Part shown: in pieces, positions 15,836 to 25,456 of the stretch | Layout: each line of letters begins with the position of its first letter | Numbering within the stretch: the stretch's first letter is position 1 | DNA from: a bacterium | GTDB taxonomy: Bacteria > Bacteroidota > Bacteroidia > Chitinophagales > Saprospiraceae | DNA length: 64,000 bases | Direction of reading: 5' to 3' | Assembly (NCBI GenBank): GCA_024742755.1 | Contig: JANSXW010000011.1 | Location: 1 to 64,000 of the forward strand | Notes under the pieces: generated by a model | The model's database searches: none | What the model was told of the DNA's origin: nothing | What the model saw: only the letters and a program-made list of their open reading frames with translations | Program-made: the position numbers and the translations under genes

Positions 15836-18800
15836 TTACTTCAAAATCACGAGCTTCTCGAACTCGCTCTCGCCGGTGCGTGCCTGCAAGCCGGTGCCGA
15901 GTGCCCTTACCTTCACTTTGTACAGGTAAACGCCCCGGGCCAGCTGATCGCCAAAATCGTCCCGGCCATCCCACTCAATGCAGTCGTCCTGCCGCAAGGC
16001 ACCATCGGTGACCATTGTTTGCTGCAGGGTTTTGACCAGTCGGCCGGCAACGGTATAGATTTGAATCAGCACATCGACTTCCTGATTGGCCAGATTGTGG
16101 TCAAACTGAAAGCAGGTGCGGTCGGTGAACGGGTTGGGGTAGTTGAGCACATGCTGCAGGGCTACTTCTCCTGAGCCGGCGACGACAAATTCCGTATAGC
16201 CTGTCGCGGAATTATTGGCCACATCCCATGCTTTGACCTCAATGCGGTGACGGCCCTCCGGCAGTTCGTTCATCGGGTAGCGAACTGTCCCCTTGGTGTA
16301 GTCATCGAGTTCTGACTCGTAGAAATCATTGAGGAGCAGCGCATTTTGGGTATCTTCATTCAGTACGCCTTCCAAGTCGTGGCCGATGCTGTTGCCCACC
16401 ACGTTGATGCCGTTATCATCGCTAAGCTTCACCAGCAGGGTCGGTTTAGGGTCTACCACGCTGCCGAACACAAAGTCTTCTGTATTCATGTAGACTTCCA
16501 CCTGTGGCCCCATGTCATCGGCTATGGCATTTGGGTCCGTCCCGCCGATCTGAATGGCTTCGTAAGACCCGGCGGCATCGAGCATCCGGCTTTCATCGGC
16601 CGCGTAGTAGCTGATTTTGCCGCTGCCCAGTTCGTAATTGATATCCTTGGGCACTACAAAGGTGAATTCGAACTGCCCGTTAGTGACCGATGCCCGGCCC
16701 CGGAAGATTACATTATTCTGAATGCGGTAATTGAATACGCTGTTCTCGCCCTGCCCCAGGGTGCTGACGATTTGAGCTTTGTCGAACAACGTTGGGTAGA
16801 CGATGCCGTTGAAGTCAGTATCCACATTCCCATTATTGTCGAGCACAACCCCTGCAATCGTTACTTTTTGGAGCGCCCGCAGGGTATCGCTGCGCAGAGA
16901 GTCCTGAGGATTGATGGGCGCACCATTGATGGAAGTGGTGGCCACGTTGTACCGGGGCAGCGCCAAAGGCATAGCCGGGTCGCCGATGAGGGTGAACTTC
17001 CGGGTGTTATCCGTATCGTCCGTTTGGTTTTTCCCGAGCAGGTACGCCGCTCCGACGGTGTAGGGCAGCCCTTCCTCCGACTTTGACAGAATGTATTCCA
17101 TCGCATTGGCTGTCAGGCGCTTATTGCCACCGGTGAAAACCGGGCGTACGGTAGTCATCAGCGCCGGCGCCCCGCCCTTTGGGTTAAGTACTACCTCCTC
17201 TCCCGCAGAAACGAAGGAGGGGTCGTCAAACCCGGTAAAGGTACAGGTAGCAGTGATGAAAATAGGCATGTTGTTTTTGTTGTCCCAGCCGAGGATGTCT
17301 GAAATGTTGAGCACCCGTTCCTGCGCCCAGCCCTTGGGGCCGCCATGGCCCAGGTAAGTGATGGCAAACGCACCTTTGAATACAGACCGGTTGAGCTGTT
17401 CAGTAGCCAGTGGGTAGCGTTCTCCGCCGGGCGTAGACTCTTCGGGGAAAGCATCCAGGTAAATTTTTTCGAGATTCATAAAGGGGACCTGCGCCTGAAC
17501 CGCCTCTGCGACATCATCCGCGTCCCGTTGGTGAGTGTTGGTATCTCCGTCATCGGCTACAAAAACCAACTGATTGCGCCAGTCGCCAAGGGTATTTGCA
17601 TTCTTATCGTAGTGTACGATTTTGTCAACGATGCCCTCCAGTTCCTGATTGGACTTTACCGGCAGCCGCCCGACCGAAATATTCAGGTCTCCCCGCAGCG
17701 GGTCATTGGTGCTGCTGCCGTACAGCACCGCATACAGGTCATCTGTAGGGTAGGCAAAAACCGGGTGCAGGCTGTCATCCTGATAGGAAGGCACAAAGTT
17801 GCCGCCCAATCCATAAATGTCCCGGTTGTCGAAGGAGGCATCTCCCACCAGGAGCAGGTATTTGAATTGGTCGGACCGGTCGTAAAGCATGCGGCAGAAG
17901 TCGCGGACCGCAGTAGGTTCTGCCCGGCCTCCGCCAAATTCATTGAAAATCTGTTCCGGTGTGACCAGCTCTATGGAGATGTTGTTAAAATCAGCCCGGT
18001 GTTCAGCCAGGCGCAGCGCTCCCGCTTCAAAATCCGGATGATAGATGATAACCATATCTGCACCGGTGATGCCGTGTATGTTTTGATTCAGCACCGCTCC
18101 AATCGCTTCGGGGACCAACAGATTGCCAGCAGGGTCAAAGGCCACGAATTCGCGCAGGCTGCTGGTTTCCACTCCAAAGCGCAGAATGTTGCCCGAGAGG
18201 CTGTACTGTTGCGCCCGGGGCTGAAGAGGAGCGGAGACGTCCCAAACCTGCAGGTTCTCATTGGCGTTTTGCAGCTCAAAAGTGGTGGAAGGGTAATTCA
18301 GGGTTTCGATGTCACGGAATGCCGTTTGAGCGCCAGTGAAGCTGTAGATCAAATTGCACCGTACATTAAACTGTACCCAATCGACCCATCCCTCGCTGTT
18401 ATCACCGCTGCCCTGTGGGAAGGGGTAACGCAGGGTGACGTCGCTGCTGTTGCTGTTCACGAAAATAGAATCGGATATTCTGGCGTAGCGTGCGTACTGC
18501 GACGTATTGTCAGAAGACGTATTAATGGCGGGGGTGGAGTCAGCCAGGTTGCTTTCAAGGGTCTGCCCTGCAATATCCATCAGAAAGGAAGAGCGGATCC
18601 GGGCCCGCAATGCCACTCTGGCATCTACGAAGACGGGTTCGGTTTGTACGAGGTTGTCAAACCGGAACAGGTCCGGGTAAGTGTACTCCCGGGCCACCTT
18701 AAAGTGGTCGCCGAACCATGCCTTGCCGGCGCCCTGTGTCTTGGACCACTCATGGAAGATGTTGATTTCTTCCGGCTCAAAGACGCTATGGTTGTTGAAG

Positions 18801-19717
18801 GTGGAAGTGGTGTAAGCGGTATTGCTCAGTGAAGACTGCTCTGCAATGCGCTGCCCGTTGTTGCTGCCCACTTTTATAAAGTAGTAATTGGCTCTGTCGT
18901 AAGGGTTTTGCTGCCAAAAGAACTTCCCTTCGTCTTCGTCGTAAGCCCATATGCTGGCCCCCTGCCCGTAGAATACCAGGTAATCGCCATTGTCAAAACT
19001 GCCGTCATTGCCACCTGATACCCAAATGGGCAGTTCTGCGAGGTCATCCGTCCTGGGCGCTTCAGAGTAATAAGGCAGTTGCCCGCCCGCTATGCCCAGC
19101 ACTTGAATGCGGGCCGGGTCGATATTGTCAATGTCCATGCCCAGCTCATCCTTCAGGAAGCTGTAGGTCAGTTTGTGCATGCCCGTTTCGGTAACGGCAA
19201 TTTTGTAAATATCGCCATCGCTCAGCTTGGAGGTCTCGGTATTGTTGGGCCCGCGGAAGGCGATGTTGCTGCCCGGGTCCGGCCGGAAGCTGATGCGCAG
19301 TTTGAAGCTGCTGAGCCGCTCGTAACGGCTGCCGCTTTTGATGATGGGCACGAAGCTCAGGCTGCCGTAGTAGCCCTCCCGGTGGCGGTTGATCCGGGTT
19401 TCAAAGTTCAGCTGTGCGCTCAGGTTTTCCGCAGCCAGCGGTGCTTTTTCCCAATCAAAGGAAGTATAGGAGGCATCCAGTACTTCCACCCGGATTTGTC
19501 CCTGCCCTTCCACCCTGAAGCGCTGATAAAAAAGCGGCAGGACATCATCGCCCTGAATGGCCCCATCAAAGGCCCAGTAATGCGCGACCCGGCCATCGGC
19601 CAGAACGCGCTGCGGCTCGGATGGCCAGTCCAGTTCTTGAGTGATTTCCATAGGCAGCTGCGCCCGGAGCGGCGCTGCCAGGATCAGGAATAAACACAGG
19701 GTGTTAAAAATTTTCAT
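15836..19717 (-). CDS. porU: Type IX secretion sortase PorU
   Basis: A 1,293-residue cell-surface member of the C25 gingipain-like cysteine peptidase family. It removes the C-terminal sorting domain of T9SS cargo and attaches the protein to the cell surface. A signal peptide (cleavage near PLRAQ) precedes a long beta-rich pro-region. In the C25 fold the catalytic His is about residue 791 in YLGHGG and the catalytic Cys about residue 825 in TATCTFTGF. A PorU-type C-terminus follows, with an NYPNPFTDRTCF block and a GVYLYKVKV strand like the sorting domain it recognises. The ATG at 19717 opens the signal peptide; the frame runs 13 codons further upstream without support. It is divergent from the PorP/SprF-like gene. 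Confidence 0.94.
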   Translation of the reverse strand: MKIFNTLCLFLILAAPLRAQLPMEITQELDWPSEPQRVLADGRVAHYWAFDGAIQGDDVLPLFYQRFRVEGQGQIRVEVLDASYTSFDWEKAPLAAENLSAQLNFETRINRHREGYYGSLSFVPIIKSGSRYERLSSFKLRISFRPDPGSNIAFRGPNNTETSKLSDGDIYKIAVTETGMHKLTYSFLKDELGMDIDNIDPARIQVLGIAGGQLPYYSEAPRTDDLAELPIWVSGGNDGSFDNGDYLVFYGQGASIWAYDEDEGKFFWQQNPYDRANYYFIKVGSNNGQRIAEQSSLSNTAYTTSTFNNHSVFEPEEINIFHEWSKTQGAGKAWFGDHFKVAREYTYPDLFRFDNLVQTEPVFVDARVALRARIRSSFLMDIAGQTLESNLADSTPAINTSSDNTSQYARYARISDSIFVNSNSSDVTLRYPFPQGSGDNSEGWVDWVQFNVRCNLIYSFTGAQTAFRDIETLNYPSTTFELQNANENLQVWDVSAPLQPRAQQYSLSGNILRFGVETSSLREFVAFDPAGNLLVPEAIGAVLNQNIHGITGADMVIIYHPDFEAGALRLAEHRADFNNISIELVTPEQIFNEFGGGRAEPTAVRDFCRMLYDRSDQFKYLLLVGDASFDNRDIYGLGGNFVPSYQDDSLHPVFAYPTDDLYAVLYGSSTNDPLRGDLNISVGRLPVKSNQELEGIVDKIVHYDKNANTLGDWRNQLVFVADDGDTNTHQRDADDVAEAVQAQVPFMNLEKIYLDAFPEESTPGGERYPLATEQLNRSVFKGAFAITYLGHGGPKGWAQERVLNISDILGWDNKNNMPIFITATCTFTGFDDPSFVSAGEEVVLNPKGGAPALMTTVRPVFTGGNKRLTANAMEYILSKSEEGLPYTVGAAYLLGKNQTDDTDNTRKFTLIGDPAMPLALPRYNVATTSINGAPINPQDSLRSDTLRALQKVTIAGVVLDNNGNVDTDFNGIVYPTLFDKAQIVSTLGQGENSVFNYRIQNNVIFRGRASVTNGQFEFTFVVPKDINYELGSGKISYYAADESRMLDAAGSYEAIQIGGTDPNAIADDMGPQVEVYMNTEDFVFGSVVDPKPTLLVKLSDDNGINVVGNSIGHDLEGVLNEDTQNALLLNDFYESELDDYTKGTVRYPMNELPEGRHRIEVKAWDVANNSATGYTEFVVAGSGEVALQHVLNYPNPFTDRTCFQFDHNLANQEVDVLIQIYTVAGRLVKTLQQTMVTDGALRQDDCIEWDGRDDFGDQLARGVYLYKVKVRALGTGLQARTGESEFEKLVILK

Positions 19718-20064
19718 AGTATACTTCTTTGAAAAGTTGGGCAGTTCTTTTGTCAAGCAATTAGCTAAGCCGTAAAATTAACAGTCTCATGCCGAACCAG
19801 TTTCGAAAAATTTGGTATGTTGCCTGAGCCTTCCGTCAAAATATACGCAATACAAAGTGGTTTGCGACATCGGAGCAAGTCACTTTTCAGCGTAAATGCT
19901 GACATTGAGTAGGTTTGCTAAGGCAAACCACTTAATCGTCAGTATAACAGCATTTGTCAAGAAAACGGCGGAGGCCCGGGCGTATTGCTTGTTAAGAGGC
20001 ACCAAAATGTCGCCTCCACATGATTTCTCCCGCTGTGGGAGCCAATTGACCAATAAACAGCCTA
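19718..20064. promoter_or_regulatory. Divergent control region between porU and the porP/sprF-like gene
   Basis: This 347-base gap has no convincing reading frame. On the plus strand a perfect -7 box TAGGTTTG lies at 19910-19917, giving a leader of about 140 nt for the PorP/SprF-like gene. An 11-bp perfect inverted repeat, AAGTGGTTTGC (19855-19865) and GCAAACCACTT (19923-19933), brackets the box. A smaller GTTTGC/GCAAAC hairpin (19913-19928) overlaps it. No perfect minus-strand box for porU was found. Confidence 0.5.
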
Positions 20065-21090
20065 ATGGGAAGACTACTCACCATACTTTTTTGTTCAATA
20101 CTGACGGCAACGGCACTGCAGGCGCAGGACCCGGTGTTCAGTCAGTTTTTTGCCGCCCCTATGCAGGTGAACCCGGCTTTTGCGGGCACGACTTTTGCGC
20201 CCCGCATTACGGTGAATTACCGCAATCAGTGGGCGGATTATGAAGGCGGTTACGAAACCTATTCTGTAGCTTACGAGCAGTCGCTGGAGGACCTGAACAG
20301 CGGGTTCGGCGTTGTCGTCCTTGGCGATGATGCAGGCAATGGCATCTACAATACCACCCGTTTTCACGGCGTGTACAGTTACCGCATAAAAATTAACCGG
20401 ACGTCGGCCGTCCGCATAGGGGTGGAAGCCGGGATGATTCAGTCGAGCCTCGATTGGGATCAGCTTATTTTTCTGGACCAGCTGGACCCCATCACGGGCG
20501 CTTCCGGCGGGGGCGGCGCGCCTACACCCACAGAGGAACAGCGCCCGGTCAACCTCAACAATACTGCAGTTGATATCGGAGCAGGGCTGCTGTTCAACAG
20601 CGAAAATGCCTATGCAGGCCTGTCCCTGAAACACCTGAACAGCCCGGACGAAAGCCTTCTTGATATCAATGAAAACCTGGGAGCGGGCCTGCCGTTGCGC
20701 ATTACGCTGCATGGTGGCTGGCAAATCCCTCTGATCACAGGCAATAATAGCCGCAACAGTGCGTTTGTATCTCCGAACTTCCTTGCTGTAAGGCAGGGAG
20801 AGTTTGCACAAATCAACGGAGGTGCGTATTTTGGGGTCGGAAGTTTTTTTGGAGGTGCCTGGTACCGGCACACCATTAATAATGCCGATGCAGCGATTGC
20901 CCTTTTTGGCGTCCGCTACGGTGTCTTCCGCTTCGGTTACAGCTTTGACCTCACGCTGAACAGCCTGACGTTGGGCAATACCGGGGGCACCCACGAGCTT
21001 TCCCTCACCATTAATTTTGAGGACAGCGAGGAAGCTCAGCGGCGGCGCAAAACGTCCCGCTATAACAATTGCTTTAAAATGTTCAACTAG
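20065..21090 (+). CDS. PorP/SprF family type IX secretion membrane protein
   Basis: A 341-residue outer-membrane beta barrel of the PorP/SprF family; members support T9SS export or the adhesion and motility machinery. A signal peptide (cleavage near LQAQ) leads into the family opening DPVFSQFFAAPMQVNPAFAG. Next comes a run of strands with the SVAYEQSL, GVYSYRIKI and LSLKHLN blocks and the closing pattern ALFGVRYGVFRFGYSFDLTLNSL. Length is typical. Many Bacteroidota have several copies, often next to surface adhesins; here it sits between porU and gldJ, so a housekeeping T9SS role is likely but not proven. Confidence 0.9.
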   Translation: MGRLLTILFCSILTATALQAQDPVFSQFFAAPMQVNPAFAGTTFAPRITVNYRNQWADYEGGYETYSVAYEQSLEDLNSGFGVVVLGDDAGNGIYNTTRFHGVYSYRIKINRTSAVRIGVEAGMIQSSLDWDQLIFLDQLDPITGASGGGGAPTPTEEQRPVNLNNTAVDIGAGLLFNSENAYAGLSLKHLNSPDESLLDINENLGAGLPLRITLHGGWQIPLITGNNSRNSAFVSPNFLAVRQGEFAQINGGAYFGVGSFFGGAWYRHTINNADAAIALFGVRYGVFRFGYSFDLTLNSLTLGNTGGTHELSLTINFEDSEEAQRRRKTSRYNNCFKMFN

Positions 21091-21397
21091 CCCCGGCCGG
21101 TTGGGCGCGAAGGAAAACAGTGGCTCGCCACTATTTAAAAATTTTCGACTTACGGCAGCGCCGGATTTGGCGTAGCGGCATGTAAATGGCGTTAATTTGC
21201 AGCGTTCATTTCCCTATGCCATCATAAATTGCTAATTTCCCGCCCTCAAAGGAAAATGTGGTGGCTGGATAATAGTAATGTACTACGCTCCAATACTGAG
21301 TGCCCGCCGCTTCATGCTCAAATGATGGCTTTTGAAAAAGCTGTTTTTGATATTTAATGTATTTGTTGGTCGATTCTCAAAAACAAATTTTCTACTA

Positions 21398-22897
21398 ATG
21401 AAAAATCTGCTGAAGTTTAGCGCTTTTCTTTTTGGTGCAGCGCTCGTGCTCAGCTCCTGCGGCGGCGGGGAACGCTCTGCCACGACAGGCTGGAAGTACA
21501 ACGACACTAAATGGGGAGGCTACGAAAAACTCGATTACGAAGGGCAGGTCGCAGGGCCTAACCTCGTGCTGATCGAAGGGGGCACCTTTACAATGGGCCT
21601 TACCGAGCAAGACGTAACTTACGATTGGAACAACATCCCGCGCCGGGTTACCGTCTCCTCTTTCTATATGGACGAAACGGAGGTATCCAACACCGACTAC
21701 CGGGAGTACCTCTATTGGATTGACCGCGTCTTTGGGGAGTCTTACCCGGAGGTTTACCGCAATGCCCTTCCGGATACCCTGGTTTGGCGCGAAGAACTGG
21801 CATTTAACGAGCCATTCGTGGAAACTTACCTGCGCCACCCTTCTTACGACAATTACCCGGTGGTGGGCGTAAGCTGGGTACAAGCCACTGAGTACTGTAA
21901 GTGGCGTACCGACCGGGTGAACGAAATGATCCTGGTAGAAAAAGGTATTCTGAACCTCAATACCGAACAAAAAGATGAGGACAACTTCGTTACGGAGTCT
22001 TACCTCGTTGGACAGTATCAGGGCGATGTGCGCAAGAACCTGAAAGACCTTCGTACCGGTGGCGAACGCCCGGTCCGCTTCGAGGATGGCATTATGATGC
22101 CTGACTACCGCCTGCCAACTGAGGCAGAGTGGGAATACGCGGCGCTGGCCCTGCAGGGCAACCAAACCTCTGAAAAGGATGAGCGGATTTCTGACCGCCG
22201 TTTCTATCCATGGGATGGCAATACCGTTCGCTATCAGAAGCGCGATAAGTATCAGGGTGAAATCCTGGCCAACTTCAAGCGGGGCAAAGGTGACTACATG
22301 GGTATGGCCGGCAACCTGAATGACGATGCGCATATCACTGCACCGGTCCGTTCCTTCATGCCAAACGACTTTGGTCTTTACAATATGGCTGGCAACGTCA
22401 ACGAATGGGTACTGGACCTCTACCGTCCACTGACAAGCGCTACGCTTTCTGATACGGAGAACCACGACCTGAACGCCTACCGTGGTGGCGAGTTCCAGCA
22501 ATTGGAGCTGGATGAGGATGGCCGCCCGGTGGAGAAAGACAGCCTTGGCCGTTTGCGCTACCGCTATGTAACTGACGAGGAAGCTGCTACCCGCGACAAC
22601 TACAAGACAGGCAAAGTATACAACTACCTGGACGGCGATAAGCAGTCACAGGCTTACTACGCCACGGGTGAGCATACGCTGATTAGCGACGAGACACGGG
22701 TATTCAAAGGTGGTTCTTGGGCAGACCGTGCATTCTGGTTGTCTCCGGGCGCGCGCCGTTACCTGGATCAGAACAAATCCTCGCGTACGATCGGTTTCCG
22801 CTGTGCGATGACCCGTACGGGCTCACCGAGCGGCAATGATGATGTTGGAGGGCACCAATTCAACACCAAGCGCAAGCGCGGCAGCAGAAGATATTAA
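21398..22897 (+). CDS. gldJ: Gliding motility/T9SS lipoprotein GldJ
   Basis: A 499-residue outer-membrane lipoprotein with a formylglycine-generating-enzyme (sulfatase-modifying factor) fold. GldJ is needed for stability of the gliding and T9SS machinery. A lipobox ends at Cys21 (LVLSSC). The FGE fold follows: LVLIEGGTFTMG, YMDETEVSNTDYREYLYW, YPVVGVSWVQATEYCKWRT, RLPTEAEWEYAA, YNMAGNVNEWVLD, VFKGGSWADRAFWLSPGARRYL and TIGFRCAMT. The frame extends back to a TTG at 21332, but the ATG at 21398 opens a proper lipoprotein signal. The 307-base gap before it shows a near -7 box (TTAATTTG, about 21191) and no gene. A terminator follows. Confidence 0.93.
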   Translation: MKNLLKFSAFLFGAALVLSSCGGGERSATTGWKYNDTKWGGYEKLDYEGQVAGPNLVLIEGGTFTMGLTEQDVTYDWNNIPRRVTVSSFYMDETEVSNTDYREYLYWIDRVFGESYPEVYRNALPDTLVWREELAFNEPFVETYLRHPSYDNYPVVGVSWVQATEYCKWRTDRVNEMILVEKGILNLNTEQKDEDNFVTESYLVGQYQGDVRKNLKDLRTGGERPVRFEDGIMMPDYRLPTEAEWEYAALALQGNQTSEKDERISDRRFYPWDGNTVRYQKRDKYQGEILANFKRGKGDYMGMAGNLNDDAHITAPVRSFMPNDFGLYNMAGNVNEWVLDLYRPLTSATLSDTENHDLNAYRGGEFQQLELDEDGRPVEKDSLGRLRYRYVTDEEAATRDNYKTGKVYNYLDGDKQSQAYYATGEHTLISDETRVFKGGSWADRAFWLSPGARRYLDQNKSSRTIGFRCAMTRTGSPSGNDDVGGHQFNTKRKRGSRRY

Positions 22898-22943
22898 CCA
22901 ACTGGCTGATGCTTTTATCGACAAAGTATTAGCGAAGTATACT

Positions 22944-22984
22944 GAAAGCCTTCATTCCGGTCTAAGCCGGGGTGGAGGCTTTTT
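22944..22984 (+). terminator. Intrinsic terminator of gldJ
   Basis: AAAGCC and GGCTTT arms with an inner CCGG/CCGG stem are followed by a T run, 18 bases before the murF start. Confidence 0.7.
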
Positions 22985-23002
22985 AATACGCTCAAACCTA
23001 CC

Positions 23003-24307
23003 ATGAAGTCAATCGAGGAAATTTATCAGATTTTTGTTATGTGCGGGAGCGTCACCACGGATTCCCGGCAAATTAAAGATGGCGGCCTTTTCATTGCCCT
23101 GAAGGGCGACCGCTTTGACGGAAACCAATATGCCGCTCAGGCGCTGGAAAAGGGCGCTTCCTACGCAGTGGTCGATGACCCTGCGGTCGTGGACGGAGAA
23201 CGCTATCTGCTGGTGGAAGATACCCTGAAAGCCCTGCAGGAATTGGGGCGGCACCACCGGCGGCAGTTTGATATCCCGGTGCTGGGCATTACCGGCAGCA
23301 ATGGGAAGACCACCACGAAAGAGCTGGTAGCGGCTGTGCTCAGCCAAAAGTATCAGCTGCACTTCACGCAAGGCAATTTCAATAACCACATCGGTGTGCC
23401 CCTTACGCTGCTGGCGATGCCCCGGGATACGGAGTTTGCTGTAATCGAAATGGGGGCTAACCATCAGGGAGAGATTGATGAGCTAAGCCGGATTGCAGAA
23501 CCCTCTCACGGGCTCATCACCAATATAGGGAAGGCGCATCTGGAAGGCTTCGGCGGGATAGAAGGCGTCAAAAAAGGCAAGTCAGAATTGTACCGCTTTC
23601 TGGCCGGGCGGAACGGGCTGGTGTTCATTAATCAGGACGAGCGTTTTTTGCAGGGCCTGGCTTCCCCCTGCAAGCGGCAGTTGAACTACGGTAGCGGCGC
23701 ATGGGATGCGGAAGGCTATCTCCCGGTGGAATTGACCGGAGAACAGCCTTTTTTGTCCTTCGCCTTTCGCGATCCGGCCTCCGGCAGCAGGGTGGACTCC
23801 GGCAGTAAGCTCATCGGGCGTTACAATTTCAACAATATCATGACGGCCGTGGCACTGGGGATGCACTTTGGGGTGCCGGGGCAAAAGATCAAGGCAGCGG
23901 TAGAGGCTTACCTCCCTGAAAACATGCGGACGCAGATTTTCGAAAAAGCCGGGAACACCTTCTTTATGGATGCCTATAATGCAAATCCGACAAGTATGCG
24001 CAATGCCCTGCTGGCCTTCGCTCAGATGGAAGCGGCGCAGCGGATTGCAATCATGGGGGAAATGCTCGAGCTGGGGCCTGACAGCGAGCAGGAACATGCC
24101 GCTATCGTGGAGCTTGCTTTGGAGCAGCCCCTGGCGTTGGTCCTCTTGGTCGGCAAGGCTTTTGAGGCGCCGGCAAAAGCAGCAGGCTTGCCACACTTCC
24201 CCAATGTTCAAGCCTTACGGACGTGGTTTGAACAGCAGGATTACCAGGGCGTGCACATCATGATCAAAGGCTCGCGGAGCAACCGGCTGGAAGACCTGCT
24301 CAGCTAA
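23003..24307 (+). CDS. murF: UDP-N-acetylmuramoyl-tripeptide--D-alanyl-D-alanine ligase
   Basis: A 434-residue cytoplasmic Mur ligase that adds D-Ala-D-Ala to the UDP-MurNAc tripeptide with ATP, the last cytoplasmic step of the peptide stem. The N-terminal domain has the VTTDSRQIKDGGLFIALKG block. The ATP loop GSNGKTTTKE (98-107) with its extra Thr-Lys is characteristic of MurF. The central domain has AVIEMGANHQGEI and ITNIGKAHLEGFG, and the C-terminal domain has the FMDAYNANPTSM and GEMLELG blocks. Length is normal. It follows the gldJ terminator, and its 3' end overlaps the convergent ureohydrolase-like gene by 8 bases. Confidence 0.95.
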   Translation: MKSIEEIYQIFVMCGSVTTDSRQIKDGGLFIALKGDRFDGNQYAAQALEKGASYAVVDDPAVVDGERYLLVEDTLKALQELGRHHRRQFDIPVLGITGSNGKTTTKELVAAVLSQKYQLHFTQGNFNNHIGVPLTLLAMPRDTEFAVIEMGANHQGEIDELSRIAEPSHGLITNIGKAHLEGFGGIEGVKKGKSELYRFLAGRNGLVFINQDERFLQGLASPCKRQLNYGSGAWDAEGYLPVELTGEQPFLSFAFRDPASGSRVDSGSKLIGRYNFNNIMTAVALGMHFGVPGQKIKAAVEAYLPENMRTQIFEKAGNTFFMDAYNANPTSMRNALLAFAQMEAAQRIAIMGEMLELGPDSEQEHAAIVELALEQPLALVLLVGKAFEAPAKAAGLPHFPNVQALRTWFEQQDYQGVHIMIKGSRSNRLEDLLS

Positions 24308-25394
24308 AGCGTTCGAGGGCTTGTAGCAACCGCTCCGGAAGTTTGCCCTGACAGGCTTCGAGGTAGTCGTTGTAGGAACAAGGCACGAGCCTATGCCTTT
24401 GTAGCTGATGGTGTGTTTTTACAGGCACCTGCATCCACCAACGGTTGCTGCGCTCGCTACGCCAGAAGGTGATCTGGTAATCATGGTCTTTGAAGTCCAC
24501 GATGTACTCTGCCAGGCCCTCCATCGTAGCCGGGAAGTCCCCCTGCCGGTGAAGGTATCCATCAATAAAGTACCAAATCATTTGAGCCATGAGCTGGGCG
24601 GTCTGCTCCATAAAGTCCATTTGCGGCTCAAAACCATAAATGCCAAAGGATTTCAGCTTGTCGCTCATGCCCGCATACCGGGCTATCTGGCAGGCTTCGT
24701 CACTGCTGAAGCCGTTAGGGGAGGGGCGTTCCTGCCCCAGTGCCTCCATGCCTTTGATGGCGGAAAGATTGAAGCTCAGCAGGTCCCCGTCCCGGATGAT
24801 GGGCTCCAGCTCTGGCAATTCTGAACGGGCTTTGCCCAGCCGGACATAGTCAAAGTACCGCTTTTGCAGCGCCTGCAGCGTGGCAGGAGAAAGATAATGG
24901 GCCTGCCCGCCAATAAAGCTCAGGTGGAAAAGGCTGGAGCGGGGGCTGTCAATGATTTCCTGAAGGTAGTAAGTGCCGGTATCGCGTACGGCCGTATGGT
25001 AGGGCACCTGCTCGTCTACCACCACCAGGTTGATGAGGTACTGCAGTTCCTGATAGGCTTTATATTGCGCGAGCGCCTGTGCCGGATGGCTGCCAATGAG
25101 AATAGGCATCACTTCGCTTTCCAGCAATTCCTTGATCAGAGGAATGAGGAAAATGCTTTCCTGTTTGCGGGCATTGCCCAGGTCCGCAATGGGAAAGCCC
25201 TCAAGAGGGCTTTTGAGGGCATACAGGCTTTGCCGGACGACATCGGCCTGTTCGGCGCCCAGCCCAAGAATCGCAATAGAGCCCTTAGCCAGAGCCGGAA
25301 AAGTCCGTTCGTACCGCTGAATGGTACTGCCCAGGCAATCATCAGGAAAAGAAGAAGCCAGCGGTTTAAGCGGTTGCAACCAGTTGTGAAGCAT
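24300..25394 (-). CDS. Arginase/agmatinase-fold protein lacking metal ligands
   Basis: A 364-residue cytoplasmic protein with the ureohydrolase fold common in Bacteroidota and often labelled formimidoylglutamase. In active members the dimanganese site uses GGxH, DAHxD and SFDxDxxD. Here these read LIGSHP, VVDEQVPY and LSFNLSAIKG, so most ligands are replaced and catalysis is unlikely. The C-terminal ~90 residues form a family-specific extension. The ATG at 25394 is preferred; the frame runs to 25478 but would overlap the divergent MFS promoter and start. It may act as a binding or regulatory protein. That role is inference. Confidence 0.8.
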   Translation of the reverse strand: MLHNWLQPLKPLASSFPDDCLGSTIQRYERTFPALAKGSIAILGLGAEQADVVRQSLYALKSPLEGFPIADLGNARKQESIFLIPLIKELLESEVMPILIGSHPAQALAQYKAYQELQYLINLVVVDEQVPYHTAVRDTGTYYLQEIIDSPRSSLFHLSFIGGQAHYLSPATLQALQKRYFDYVRLGKARSELPELEPIIRDGDLLSFNLSAIKGMEALGQERPSPNGFSSDEACQIARYAGMSDKLKSFGIYGFEPQMDFMEQTAQLMAQMIWYFIDGYLHRQGDFPATMEGLAEYIVDFKDHDYQITFWRSERSNRWWMQVPVKTHHQLQRHRLVPCSYNDYLEACQGKLPERLLQALERFS

Positions 25395-25445
25395 AAGAAG
25401 GCATAGGTTTTGGTTGTACGGCGGGTAAAGATAGGGCGTGGTTTC

Positions 25446-25453
25446 TATATTTG
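25446..25453 (+). promoter_or_regulatory. TAnnTTTG -7 box abutting the MFS start codon
   Basis: A perfect TATATTTG ends 3 bases before the ATG at 25457, so the transcript would be leaderless or nearly so. The divergent gene has an imperfect TATCTTTA on the minus strand in the same 62-base gap. Confidence 0.55.
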
Positions 25454-25456
25454 CGC

